A stretch of 64,000 nt of DNA from S012-109 sp964425105 (lineage in GTDB: Bacteria; Pseudomonadota; Gammaproteobacteria; SZUA-140): positions 1 to 64,000 of the forward strand of contig CAYRLE010000003.1 in NCBI GenBank assembly GCA_964425105.1. The letters run 5' to 3'. Below are positions 8,353-16,993 of the stretch, one piece after another. A model generated the notes under the pieces. It made no database searches, was not told where the DNA came from, and worked only from the letters and a program-made list of their open reading frames with translations. A program made the translations under genes and the position numbers. Position 1 is the stretch's first letter. Every line of letters starts with the position of its first letter.

Positions 8353-9654
8353 TCACTGCCTGAGCTTCCTGATACAAGCATAATAGAATCCATCCATGTC
8401 ATCCTCGCCGGGCAACAACTGCCGGCCGACGGCCACCTGCCGCCCCCAGGGTGCCGCCATGGGCTGGACAGCGGCATCGTCATGGGCCGCAATAAAAGCC
8501 TGCAGCTGCTGGGCATTTTCCCGGGGCAGTACTGAGCAGGTGGCATACAACAGCATACCGCCTCCCTTGAGCAAGGGCCACAAGGCGCGCAGCAGACGCC
8601 CCTGCAACTCTGCCAGGGATGCCACATCAGCGGCGCGGCGCAGGCATTTGATGTCCGGGTGGCGGCGGATCACCCCACTGGCGGTACATGGCGCATCCAG
8701 CAGAATGCGGTCGAAGGGCCGCCCATCCCACCAGCGGCCAGGATCCGCGGCGTCACCGCACAACAGCGTCGCCACCAAGCCAAGGCGACGCAGATTCTCG
8801 GCGATTCTGGCGAGACGCGCCTCGTCGATGTCCAGGGCCAGCACTTCCTCCAAGGCAGGCTGCGTCTCCAGCAAATGACAGGTCTTGCCGCCGGGCGCGG
8901 CGCAGGCATCCAGCACCCGCTGGCCGGGTTGCAGATCCAGCAGAGCGGCGGCCAACTGGCCGGCGCCGTCCTGTACCGAGACACAGCCCTGACTGAAACC
9001 CGGCAGCTTTTCCACATCCAGCGCCTGTTCCAGCACCAAGCCCACCGGTGTGTGGGGCAGGGGCCGGGCCGCCAGCCCATGAAGAGCCAGGCGTTCCAGA
9101 TAGGCCTCGCGGCTCTGCACCAGGCGGTTGACGCGCAGCGCCAACGGCGGACGCTGATTGTTGGCGGCCAGGATCTCCTGCCAGCAGTCCGGCCAGGCCT
9201 CGCGCAGCAAGCCGATGAACCAGCGCGGGTGGGCATGGGCTGCCTCCTCGTCACTCTCGCAACGCTCCAGGAGCTGCTGGCGGCGGCGCTGGAAGTTGCG
9301 CAGCACACCGTTCGCCAGACCCTTGAGCCAGCTTCTGTCCAGACTCTCCGTGGCGGCCACGGTTTCCGCCACCGCGGCGTGGGGCGGCACCCGCAGGTAG
9401 AGGAGCTGATAGATTCCCACCAGCAACAGCCAGCGGACGACCTGGTCGCGGCCCTTGAGGGGCTTGCGCAGCAGCTGGTTCAGCAGCCATTGCAGGCGGG
9501 GATACCAGCGCAGGGTACCGAAACACATCTCCTGCACCAGGGCGCGGTCGGCGCCGCCCAAGGTGCGACAGCGGCGTTGCAGCACGACGCCCAGGGAATG
9601 GCCGCCGCCACAGACTTCCTGCAGTATCTCCGCCGCCACAGCGCGTACATTCAT
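8353..9654 (-). CDS. rsmB: 16S rRNA (cytosine(967)-C(5))-methyltransferase RsmB
   Basis: A 433-residue enzyme that methylates C967 of 16S rRNA. An N-terminal NusB-like RNA-binding domain (about 1-140) precedes a SAM domain with motif I VLDACAAPGGKT. The two catalytic cysteines are C323 (DAPCTASG) and C373 (YATCSV), spaced as in E. coli RsmB/Sun. The length is the same as the family standard. It follows fmt by 21 bp in the common def-fmt-rsmB order. Confidence 0.97.
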   Translation of the reverse strand: MNVRAVAAEILQEVCGGGHSLGVVLQRRCRTLGGADRALVQEMCFGTLRWYPRLQWLLNQLLRKPLKGRDQVVRWLLLVGIYQLLYLRVPPHAAVAETVAATESLDRSWLKGLANGVLRNFQRRRQQLLERCESDEEAAHAHPRWFIGLLREAWPDCWQEILAANNQRPPLALRVNRLVQSREAYLERLALHGLAARPLPHTPVGLVLEQALDVEKLPGFSQGCVSVQDGAGQLAAALLDLQPGQRVLDACAAPGGKTCHLLETQPALEEVLALDIDEARLARIAENLRRLGLVATLLCGDAADPGRWWDGRPFDRILLDAPCTASGVIRRHPDIKCLRRAADVASLAELQGRLLRALWPLLKGGGMLLYATCSVLPRENAQQLQAFIAAHDDAAVQPMAAPWGRQVAVGRQLLPGEDDMDGFYYACIRKLRQ

Positions 9655-9675
9655 GAGCGCTGCGTCACTCCCGGC

Positions 9676-10638
9676 TCAGGCACTGCCGTCCGGGGCGCCA
9701 CCCAGCACCAGGCCGGGCCGGATCTCGCGAGCATTGAGAAACTCCGCCACCGCCATGCGCCGCCCGCCCGCCGGCTGCACCTCCAGCAGGCGCAGGCCAC
9801 CCTCGGCTGCGGCCACGGTAATACCTTCCCGGCCCGCGGCCAGCACGGTGCCAGGGGCGGCGCCTTCAGGCAAATCCACAGGCTGTGCCCGCCACACCCT
9901 GAGGCGCTCGCCTTCCACAAAGGTATAGGCCACCGGCCAGGGATCGAAGGCCCGCACCCGGCGTTCCAGATCGATGGCGGACAAAGACCAGTCCAACTGC
10001 GCCTCTTGTTTGCTGATCTTGGCGGCATAACAGGCCAGGCTTTCATCCTGGGGCAGGGGGTCCAGACGGTCCTGCTCCAGCAGCTTCAGGGCCTCCAGCA
10101 GCGCGCGGGCGCCCAGCCTGGCAAGGCGGTCATGGAGCGTGGCCGCCGTGTCGTCATCGTGGATGGGGCAGCTGAGACGGTGCAGCATGGCGCCGGTATC
10201 CAGACCTTCGTCCATCTGGATGATGGTGATGCCGGTCTCCCGGTCACCGGCCATGATAGCGCGCTGAATGGGCGCCGCGCCGCGCCAGCGGGGCAGCAGC
10301 GAGGCATGGATATTGATGCAGCCCAGACGCGGCAGGGCCAGCACGGCGGGCGGCAGGATCAGGCCATAGGCCACCACCACCATCAGATCGGCATCGCAGG
10401 CGGCCAGCGCGGCAACGCTCTCTTCGTCCTTGAGGGTGGCGGGCTGCAGCAGCGGCAGGTGATGCGCCAGCGCCAACGCCTTCACCGGGCTGGCGCTGAG
10501 CCGGCGCCCGCGCCCCGCCGGGCGGTCGGGCTGGGTCAGCACCGCGGCAATCCGGTATTCGCTCTCCAGCAGGGCGGCCAAAGGGACGGCGGCAAACTGG
10601 GGTGTGCCGGCAAAGATAATCTTGAGTTTTCCTGACAT
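9676..10638 (-). CDS. fmt: Methionyl-tRNA formyltransferase
   Basis: A 320-residue enzyme that transfers a formyl group from 10-formyl-THF to initiator Met-tRNA. The N-terminal formyltransferase fold has IIFAGTPQFAA at 8-18 and the folate/catalytic region INIHASLLPRWRGAAP near 108-124, followed by the TGITIIQMDEGLDTG signature. The C-terminal OB-like domain binds tRNA. It sits 43 bp after def and 21 bp before rsmB. Confidence 0.98.
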   Translation of the reverse strand: MSGKLKIIFAGTPQFAAVPLAALLESEYRIAAVLTQPDRPAGRGRRLSASPVKALALAHHLPLLQPATLKDEESVAALAACDADLMVVVAYGLILPPAVLALPRLGCINIHASLLPRWRGAAPIQRAIMAGDRETGITIIQMDEGLDTGAMLHRLSCPIHDDDTAATLHDRLARLGARALLEALKLLEQDRLDPLPQDESLACYAAKISKQEAQLDWSLSAIDLERRVRAFDPWPVAYTFVEGERLRVWRAQPVDLPEGAAPGTVLAAGREGITVAAAEGGLRLLEVQPAGGRRMAVAEFLNAREIRPGLVLGGAPDGSA

Positions 10639-10681
10639 GGCAGTGGCAGCGGGAACGATCCCGGCAAGCTCCTCTATTCCT

Positions 10682-11185
10682 CTATAAGGTATGACGCCGT
10701 ACCTTCTCCATTTTCTTCTGGATCCGGCGGCGCTTCATCTCAGAGAGATAGTCGACGAACAGGCGGCCGTCCAGATGATCGATCTCGTGCTGAATGCAGA
10801 CGCTCAGCAGGCCGTCGGCCTCCAGATCCAGCGGCCGGCCGTCACGGTCCAGCGCCTGGACCCGGATGCACGCAGCCCGCTCCACCATCTCATAGACACC
10901 GGGTACGGAGAGACAGCCTTCCTCCATCTTTTCACAATCCTCGCGCGCCACGATCTCAGGGTTCACCAGCGCCAGCGGGGCATCCCGTTGCTCGCTGACA
11001 TCCAGCACAATCACCCGCTTGCCGACGTTGACCTGGGGTGCCGCCAAGCCGATACCGGGCGCGTCATACATGGTCTCCAACATGTCATCTATCAACATGC
11101 GTACTTCATCGTCGACTCGTTCCACCGGTGAGGCCTTGATGCGCAGACGGGGATCGGGATAGTGCAAAATGTGAAGTATGGCCAT
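10682..11185 (-). CDS. def: Peptide deformylase
   Basis: A 167-residue Fe2+/Zn2+ hydrolase that removes the N-formyl group from new proteins. All three family motifs are present: GIGLAAPQ at 44-51, EGCLS at 89-93 with the metal-binding Cys, and HEIDH at 133-137 with two metal-binding His and the catalytic Glu. It is the first gene of the minus-strand def-fmt-rsmB cluster and diverges from the LysM gene at 11463. Confidence 0.98.
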   Translation of the reverse strand: MAILHILHYPDPRLRIKASPVERVDDEVRMLIDDMLETMYDAPGIGLAAPQVNVGKRVIVLDVSEQRDAPLALVNPEIVAREDCEKMEEGCLSVPGVYEMVERAACIRVQALDRDGRPLDLEADGLLSVCIQHEIDHLDGRLFVDYLSEMKRRRIQKKMEKVRRHTL

Positions 11186-11225
11186 AACTTGTTACGCTGC
11201 TTGTGCTATAGATACATCGGGCAAT

Positions 11226-11287
11226 GGGTGATAGGTGACGCCTGGCGCAGGGGAGACGCCCGCCACCCACTCATCACTCGTCACGCC
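11226..11287. repeat. Heptamer inverted repeat (site 2, weak)
   Basis: The left arm 11226-11247 (GGGTGATAGGTGACG then CCTGGCG) pairs imperfectly with 11261-11287, which contains TCATCAC and TCGTCAC units. It lies in the 277-bp divergent gap between def and the LysM gene. The rest of that gap (11288-11462) is moderately AT-rich and should hold the promoter of the LysM gene, but no convincing -35/-10 pair is visible. Confidence 0.55.
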
Positions 11288-11462
11288 ATAACAATACGGA
11301 CAGTGCGGGGGAGTTGTCTTTCATTCAAAAGACATCAAGTCTCGAAAACTGACTACCCCTTCTCTCAAATCTTAAAGGATTCTACACGATGCACGCTATA
11401 TTTGGTGTGATATGTGTAATTCAGCTAAACTCAAGCGGTTTTTTCCGGACAGGGCGGTGCTC

Positions 11463-12509
11463 ATGGCTAACAGATTGTTGATCCTTTGCATGGTGGTCAT
11501 GCTGGCCATCGGCACCACTGCCACAGCGGATACCGTCAAACTGAAACCCGACCACCCCGACCGCTACGTGGTGGTGAAGGGCGACACCCTGTGGGATATC
11601 TCCGCGCGCTTCCTGGCGGACCCCTGGCTGTGGCCGGAGATCTGGGCCATCAATCCGGAGATCAAGAACCCGCACCTGATCTATCCCGGCGATGTCATCA
11701 GCCTGGAATACGATGCCAATGGCAAACCAAGACTGACCCTGACGCGGGGCCGCCCCACCGTCAAGCTCTCCCCCGAGAAGCGCATCACGCCACTGAACCA
11801 GGCCATCCCCACCATCCCCATGGATGCCATCAAGCAGTTCCTGCTCTATCCGCGGGTGTTCACCCGCGAGGAAGTGGAGAAGGCGGGCTACATCGTGGCC
11901 CAGGATGAAGGCAGCCTGATCAGCGCCAGCGAGGACAAGGTGTACGTACGCGGCATTCGCCCCGAGGACGGCAACGACTACTACATCGTCCGCATCGGCG
12001 ATGCCTACCGCAACCCCGGCGCCAAGAGAAAAGACGTGCTCGGCTTCGAGGCGCTGCAGATCGCTAGCGCCAAGGTGGTGAGTTTCGGTGATCCCAGTGC
12101 GGTGATTATCGGCAAGGCCAACCGCGAGATCCTCATCGGTGACCGCCTCTTCCCCATGATGGAAGAGGAAAAGCTGGAGCAGCATTTCCTGCCCCACGCC
12201 CCCGACTTCGCCATAGAGGGACAGATCATCTCCGTACTCGACGGCGTATCGCGCATTGGCCAGTATCATACTGTGGTCCTCAACAAGGGGACAGGGGATG
12301 GCCTGGAAGTGGGGCATGTGCTGGCCATCTATCAGACCGGCGAAGTCACCCGGGACACGGTGGAACCACGGCGCGGCAAAAAAGTTCAGCTGCCCAATGA
12401 ACGCGCCGGTGCGGTAATGGTGGTGCGCGCCTTCGAACGGGTCAGCTATGCACTGGTCATGGAGGCGACCCGCGACATGCGTCTCCTGGACACCTTCACC
12501 AATCCCTGA
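11463..12509 (+). CDS. LysM domain peptidoglycan-binding protein
   Basis: A 348-residue exported protein. A hydrophobic signal segment (about 4-20, ending in TATA) is followed by one LysM domain at 35-80 (YVVVKGDTLWDISARFL, then IWAINPEI and LIYPGDVI). The remainder (about 95-348) is a beta-rich region typical of the LysM proteins found upstream of dprA in gammaproteobacteria. The ATG at 11463 is used because the upstream extension contains no signal and adds no homologous-looking sequence. It probably binds peptidoglycan in the periplasm; no catalytic motif is seen. Confidence 0.9.
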   Translation: MANRLLILCMVVMLAIGTTATADTVKLKPDHPDRYVVVKGDTLWDISARFLADPWLWPEIWAINPEIKNPHLIYPGDVISLEYDANGKPRLTLTRGRPTVKLSPEKRITPLNQAIPTIPMDAIKQFLLYPRVFTREEVEKAGYIVAQDEGSLISASEDKVYVRGIRPEDGNDYYIVRIGDAYRNPGAKRKDVLGFEALQIASAKVVSFGDPSAVIIGKANREILIGDRLFPMMEEEKLEQHFLPHAPDFAIEGQIISVLDGVSRIGQYHTVVLNKGTGDGLEVGHVLAIYQTGEVTRDTVEPRRGKKVQLPNERAGAVMVVRAFERVSYALVMEATRDMRLLDTFTNP

Positions 12510-12518
12510 CGTCCTCCG

Positions 12519-12580
12519 TGAGAAGTGAGGCGTTAAGGTGAAAGCCGCCGCCTTCGCCCCCCTACTCATCACTCACACTT
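12519..12580. repeat. Heptamer inverted repeat, mixed spelling (site 3)
   Basis: The left arm 12519-12540 has GTGAGAA, GTGAGGC and GTTAAGG units. The right arm 12562-12580 has ACTCATC and ACTCACA units. The arms pair only partly, so this copy looks decayed or hybrid between the GTGAGGY and GTGATGA spellings. It lies between the LysM gene and dprA. Confidence 0.6.
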
Positions 12581-12643
12581 GATTCCGGGCGCCACCGCCT
12601 GTCATCATTCACAGTCCGCGAACCCATCATGGACAAGGATGTC

Positions 12644-13759
12644 ATGACACGCGACATGGATGACTTGTATCACTGGCTGGCCCTGTATCACATTCCGGGT
12701 CTCGGCCCTATTGCCTGGCGCCGATTGCTGGCGCATTTCCTTACACCGCAACGCGTGCTGGCGGCCGGCGCCGAAGAACTGCGGGCCGCCGGCGCACAGC
12801 GGCAGCAGGTGCAGGCGCTGGCACAAGGACCAGACCAGGACGCCGTGCAAAGAGACCTGGACTGGCTGGAGCGCCCGGATCACCACCTCATCGTCCTCTC
12901 TGACCCCCGCTATCCTCCCCGCTTGCGGGAGATCCACGCCCCGCCGCCCCTACTCTACGTCAGCGGCGACCCCCGCCTGCTGTCGCAGCCACAGCTGGCC
13001 ATCGTCGGCAGCCGCAATCCCTCGCCCAGCGGTGAGGAAAACGCCTATGAATTTGCCCGCAGCCTGCCATCCTGCGGACTGCTGGTCACCAGTGGCCTGG
13101 CACTGGGCATCGACGGCGCCGCCCACCGCGGGGCACTGGATGGCGGCGCCCCCACCATCGCCGTCACCGGCACCGGCCTGGACCACAGCTATCCCTGCCG
13201 CCACCGGGATCTGGCGCGGCGCATTGCAGGGGAAGGGGCGCTGGTCTCGGAACTCCCCGTGGGGACGCCGCCGCGGGCGGAAAACTTTCCGCGCCGCAAC
13301 CGCATCATCAGTGGCCTCAGCCTGGGGGTGCTGGTGGCCGAGGCGGCGCTGCACAGCGGCTCGCTGATCACCGCCCACCAGGCCCTGGAACAGGGACGCG
13401 AGGTGTTTGCCATACCCGGCTCCATCCACAACCCCCTGGCCCGTGGCTGCCATGCCCTGATCCGCCAGGGGGCCAAGCTGGTGGAGTCCCTGGAAGATAT
13501 TGTGGAGGAACTGAGCATGCAGGGCACCCTGGCGACGCAAGCAAAGGCCATTGGTCGCACCAAAATGGTGCGTTATGGCGCCGAAGACGAAGCGGGACAC
13601 GTCCTGGCGCAAATCGGCCACGACCCCACCGCCCTGGATACCCTGGTAGAGCGCAGCGGATTGACGGCCGAACGGCTTTCCTCCATCCTGTTATCATTGG
13701 AACTGGACAATCAGATCGCCGCCCTGCCCGGAGGCCTCTATCTGCGGCGCACTATCTAA
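12644..13759 (+). CDS. dprA: DNA-processing protein DprA (Smf)
   Basis: A 371-residue protein that binds incoming single-stranded DNA and loads RecA during transformation. An N-terminal helical/HhH region (YHIPGLGPIAWRRLL) precedes the Rossmann-like core: IVGSRNPSPSGE, the TSGLALGIDGAAHRGAL segment, TGTGLDHSYP and FPRRNRIISGLS. The C-terminal winged-helix region ends at LPGGLYLRR. ATG 12644 is preferred over ATG 12629 because AAGGA lies just upstream of it. smg begins 9 bp after its stop. Confidence 0.96.
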   Translation: MTRDMDDLYHWLALYHIPGLGPIAWRRLLAHFLTPQRVLAAGAEELRAAGAQRQQVQALAQGPDQDAVQRDLDWLERPDHHLIVLSDPRYPPRLREIHAPPPLLYVSGDPRLLSQPQLAIVGSRNPSPSGEENAYEFARSLPSCGLLVTSGLALGIDGAAHRGALDGGAPTIAVTGTGLDHSYPCRHRDLARRIAGEGALVSELPVGTPPRAENFPRRNRIISGLSLGVLVAEAALHSGSLITAHQALEQGREVFAIPGSIHNPLARGCHALIRQGAKLVESLEDIVEELSMQGTLATQAKAIGRTKMVRYGAEDEAGHVLAQIGHDPTALDTLVERSGLTAERLSSILLSLELDNQIAALPGGLYLRRTI

Positions 13760-13768
13760 GGACTCTAT

Positions 13769-14269
13769 ATGAAGGAAAATATGCTGGATGTACTGCTCTA
13801 CCTGTTCGAGCACTGTGTGGACGATGAGCTGGCCATCAACCCCGATGAAGAATCCATCAGGGATCAACTCAGCGCGGCGGGTTTTCAGGAAACCGAAATC
13901 AAGAAGGCCTTTTCGTGGCTGGAGTCACTGGCCCAGCAGAACGAGGGTGAGGGGGAAGGCGACGCCACCGTCATCACCCAGCCCAGCCGTCCTTCGCTGC
14001 GCATCTACACCGCAGACGAAATGGAAAAGATCGGCCCGCGCAGCAGGGCGCTGATCCTGTTCCTGGAACAGATGGACGTACTCAAGCCCACCACCCGTGA
14101 ACTGGTCATCGACCGGGTCATGGCGCTGGAAACCGATGACATCGACCTGGAAGGGGTGCGCTGGGTGATCCTCATGGTGCTGTTCAATCAGCCGGGCTAC
14201 GAGGCCGCCTACACCTGGCTGGAGGATTTCGTCCTCGACGAGGCCAACGTCAGAAGCCGCCTGCATTAG
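13769..14269 (+). CDS. smg: Smg family protein (DUF494)
   Basis: A 166-residue acidic, helical protein of the Smg/DUF494 family, opening MKENMLDVLLYLFEHC. Its place directly after dprA and before topA is the same as in many gammaproteobacteria. Molecular function is not established. It is probably co-transcribed with dprA (9-bp spacing). Confidence 0.94.
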   Translation: MKENMLDVLLYLFEHCVDDELAINPDEESIRDQLSAAGFQETEIKKAFSWLESLAQQNEGEGEGDATVITQPSRPSLRIYTADEMEKIGPRSRALILFLEQMDVLKPTTRELVIDRVMALETDDIDLEGVRWVILMVLFNQPGYEAAYTWLEDFVLDEANVRSRLH

Positions 14270-14532
14270 GCCGCTGGTGGATTCAGAACCAAGACGCCTC
14301 CCCTTACAGCCAGCACATCGAGGCGCGACCGCGGCATCTGCTTCACCGTTTCACCCTCCGGCGCCGCGCCCTGCAGAACTGCATCTGGCGGGCGCGGACG
14401 GGAAATTTAATAAATATGAACAAACAGCGATATATTATCCGCAGGGAACGGGGAATCATGCCCCGGCGTCTCAGCAGAGAGGCGGGATGCACTGCCTGCA
14501 ATGCCTGATCCAATCAGCCGCGACTTGATGAC
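14270..14532. other. smg-topA intergenic region
   Basis: This 263-bp stretch has no credible gene; an 83-codon open frame on the plus strand at 14277-14528 has no recognisable features. A short hairpin CGGGG/CCCCG lies at about 14449-14465 and an AT-rich patch (AAATTTAATAAATATG) at about 14402-14417, which may be part of the topA promoter region. No heptamer repeat is present here. Confidence 0.4.
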
Positions 14533-16842
14533 ATGACAAAGAAAACCGAGAGAAAACTGGTGATCGTGGAATCACCGGCCAAGGCGAAGACCCTGAAGAA
14601 ATATTTCGGCAAGGGTTTCGAGGTGCTGGCCTCCTACGGCCATGTGCGGGATCTGGAGCCCAAGGAGGGCGCTGTGGATCCGGACCACGACTTCGCCATG
14701 AAATACCAACTCATCGAAAGAAACGCCAAACATATCGATGCCATCTGCAAGGCCATGAAGAAGGCCGATGCCCTCTACCTCGCCACCGACCCGGATCGCG
14801 AGGGCGAGGCCATCTCCTGGCACCTCTACACCATCCTCAAGGAACGCGGCCTGCTGAAAGACAAACCGGTATACCGTATCGTATTCCACGAGATCACCAA
14901 GAACGCCATCGCCGAGGCCCTGGAACACCCCCGGGAACTGTCCATGGAACTGGTCAACGCCCAGCAGGCGCGGCGCGCCCTGGATTTCCTGGTGGGCTTC
15001 AACCTCTCGCCCCTGCTGTGGAAGAAGATCCGCCGTGGCCTGTCCGCAGGCCGCGTGCAGAGCCCCGCCCTGCGCATGATCGTCGAGCGGGAAGAAGAGA
15101 TCGAACGCTTCAAACCGCGCGAATACTGGACCATAGAAGCCGACGTCGCCAAGAAGAAAGACCGTTTCAGTGCCAAGCTGGCTCAGTACCAGGACCAGAA
15201 GATCAGCCAGTTCAGCGTCACCAACGAGCAGCAGGCCCTTGAAATCGAGCGCCGGATCCAGGCCGCCGCCCAGGGCGAGCTGGTCATCACCCATATCGAG
15301 AAGAAACAGCGCAAGCGCAATCCCGCCGCGCCCTTCATCACCTCCACCCTGCAGCAGGAGGCGGCGCGCAAACTGGGCTTCACCGCCCAGCGCACCATGC
15401 GCACGGCGCAACAACTCTATGAAGGTATCGACACCGGCGACGGCGCCGTGGGTCTCATCACCTACATGCGTACCGACTCGGTGAATCTGGCCCAGGAGGC
15501 GGTGCAAGAGATCCGCAGCTTCGTGGCCCAGCGCTATGGCAAGGAAAACGTGCCCAAGCAGCCGCGCGTCTACAAGACCAAGTCGAAGAACGCCCAGGAG
15601 GCCCACGAGGCCATCCGCCCCACCTCGGTGACCCTGGAACCGGAGACCATCAAGTCCCATCTCAGCACCGACCAGTACAAGCTCTACAGCCTGATCTGGA
15701 AGCGCGCCGTGGCCAGCCAGATGGTGCACGCCACCATCAACACCGTCGCCGTGGACCTCGCCGCCGGCGACCTGGCGGTGTTCCGCGCCACCGGCTCCAT
15801 CATCGCCGACCCCGGTTTCATGGCCGTCTACCAGGAGAGCCTGGACGACCAGAAGCAGAAGGAAGAGGAGCGCATGCTGCCTGAGTTGGCCGTGGGCGAG
15901 CACCTCAAGCTGGAGCAGATCCGCCCCGAGCAGCACTTCACCGAACCGCCGCCGCGCTACACCGAGGCCAGCCTCATCAAGGCCCTGGAGGAATACGGCA
16001 TCGGCCGCCCCTCCACCTACGCCTCCATCATCGCCACCCTGCAGCAGCGGGAATACGTGGTGCTGGACAAGAAACGCTTCAAACCCACCGACGTGGGACG
16101 CATCGTCAACAAGTTTCTCACCGAACACTTCACCCAGTACGTGGACTACGACTTCACCGCCAACCTGGAGGACGAACTGGACGCCATCAGCCGCGGTGAA
16201 AAGGAATGGGTGCCGGTACTGCGCTCCTTCTGGAAGCCCTTCAAGAAACTGGTGGATACCAAGGAGAAGACCGTCCAGCGCAAGGACGTCACCCAGGAAC
16301 TGATCGAGGAGAAATGCCCCAAGTGCGGCGAACAACTCTCCATCCGCCTGGGGCGGCGCGGGCGCTTCATCGGCTGCACCGCCTTCCCCGAGTGCGACTA
16401 CACCCGCAACCTGGGCGACGACGGCGAGGCCGTGGAACCGGAGGTGGTGGAGGGACGCAAGTGTCCCCAGTGCGAATCCGACCTCATCATCCGCCAGGGG
16501 CCCTACGGCAAGTTCATCGGCTGCAGCAGCTACCCCGACTGCCGCTTCATCGAGCCCTTGGAGAAACCCAGCGACACCAGTGTGCCCTGCCCCCAGTGCG
16601 GCAAAGGCACCATGCTGCAGCGCAAATCACGGCGCGGCAAGGTGTTTTATTCCTGCTCCACCTACCCCGACTGCAACTACGCGGTATGGAACGAGCCGGT
16701 GGACATGCCCTGCCCCCAATGCCAATGGCCCATGCTGACCGTCAAGACCACCAAGCGCCGCGGCGCAGAGCTGGTCTGCCCGCAGAAAGAATGCGGTTAC
16801 AGCGAGCCGTATTATGAGGAGAAGAAGCAGAAGGCATCTTAA
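14533..16842 (+). CDS. topA: DNA topoisomerase I
   Basis: A 769-residue type IA topoisomerase that relaxes negative supercoils. The N-terminal TOPRIM domain has VIVESPAKAKTL and the acidic triad in TDPDREGEAI. The catalytic tyrosine is Y311 in GLITYMRTDS. Four C-terminal zinc-ribbon modules start at CPKCGEQL, CPQCESDL, CPQCGKGT and CPQCQWPM; the fourth keeps its cysteines but has a different spacing. The length is between 3- and 5-finger family forms. A strong terminator follows at 16886-16913. Confidence 0.97.
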   Translation: MTKKTERKLVIVESPAKAKTLKKYFGKGFEVLASYGHVRDLEPKEGAVDPDHDFAMKYQLIERNAKHIDAICKAMKKADALYLATDPDREGEAISWHLYTILKERGLLKDKPVYRIVFHEITKNAIAEALEHPRELSMELVNAQQARRALDFLVGFNLSPLLWKKIRRGLSAGRVQSPALRMIVEREEEIERFKPREYWTIEADVAKKKDRFSAKLAQYQDQKISQFSVTNEQQALEIERRIQAAAQGELVITHIEKKQRKRNPAAPFITSTLQQEAARKLGFTAQRTMRTAQQLYEGIDTGDGAVGLITYMRTDSVNLAQEAVQEIRSFVAQRYGKENVPKQPRVYKTKSKNAQEAHEAIRPTSVTLEPETIKSHLSTDQYKLYSLIWKRAVASQMVHATINTVAVDLAAGDLAVFRATGSIIADPGFMAVYQESLDDQKQKEEERMLPELAVGEHLKLEQIRPEQHFTEPPPRYTEASLIKALEEYGIGRPSTYASIIATLQQREYVVLDKKRFKPTDVGRIVNKFLTEHFTQYVDYDFTANLEDELDAISRGEKEWVPVLRSFWKPFKKLVDTKEKTVQRKDVTQELIEEKCPKCGEQLSIRLGRRGRFIGCTAFPECDYTRNLGDDGEAVEPEVVEGRKCPQCESDLIIRQGPYGKFIGCSSYPDCRFIEPLEKPSDTSVPCPQCGKGTMLQRKSRRGKVFYSCSTYPDCNYAVWNEPVDMPCPQCQWPMLTVKTTKRRGAELVCPQKECGYSEPYYEEKKQKAS

Positions 16843-16849
16843 GTAATCA

Positions 16850-16989
16850 GATACAAGGTACAAGGGGAAAGATACAAGTGATGGAAAAGGGCCCGATGGG
16901 CCCTTTGTTTTTTAATCAATAATCACGCATGCGCCAAAGGCGCACACATTCCCTTGTATCTTGTATCTTTCCCCTTGTATCTTGTATCT
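16850..16989. repeat. Heptamer inverted repeat, GATACAA type (site 4)
   Basis: The left arm 16850-16878 reads in 7-bp steps as ATACAAG, GTACAAG, GGGAAAG, ATACAAG. The right arm 16951-16989 is the complement of GATACAA (twice), GGGGAAA, GATACAA (twice), so the odd GGGGAAA unit is mirrored in both arms. The topA terminator sits between the arms. The element fills the convergent topA/cysB gap and ends 4 bp before the cysB stop. Confidence 0.85.
16886..16913 (+). terminator. Rho-independent terminator of topA
   Basis: A perfect 9-bp stem, AAAGGGCCC and GGGCCCTTT, with loop GAT, is followed by G and a run of six T. The A-rich 5' side of the stem is short, so termination for cysB transcripts coming from the other side is less likely to be efficient. 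Confidence 0.9.
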
Positions 16990-16993
16990 GCCT

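Noticed and set aside
14277..14528. Small 83-codon gene before topA
   Set aside because: No ribosome site, signal or recognisable fold; composition looks like intergenic DNA.
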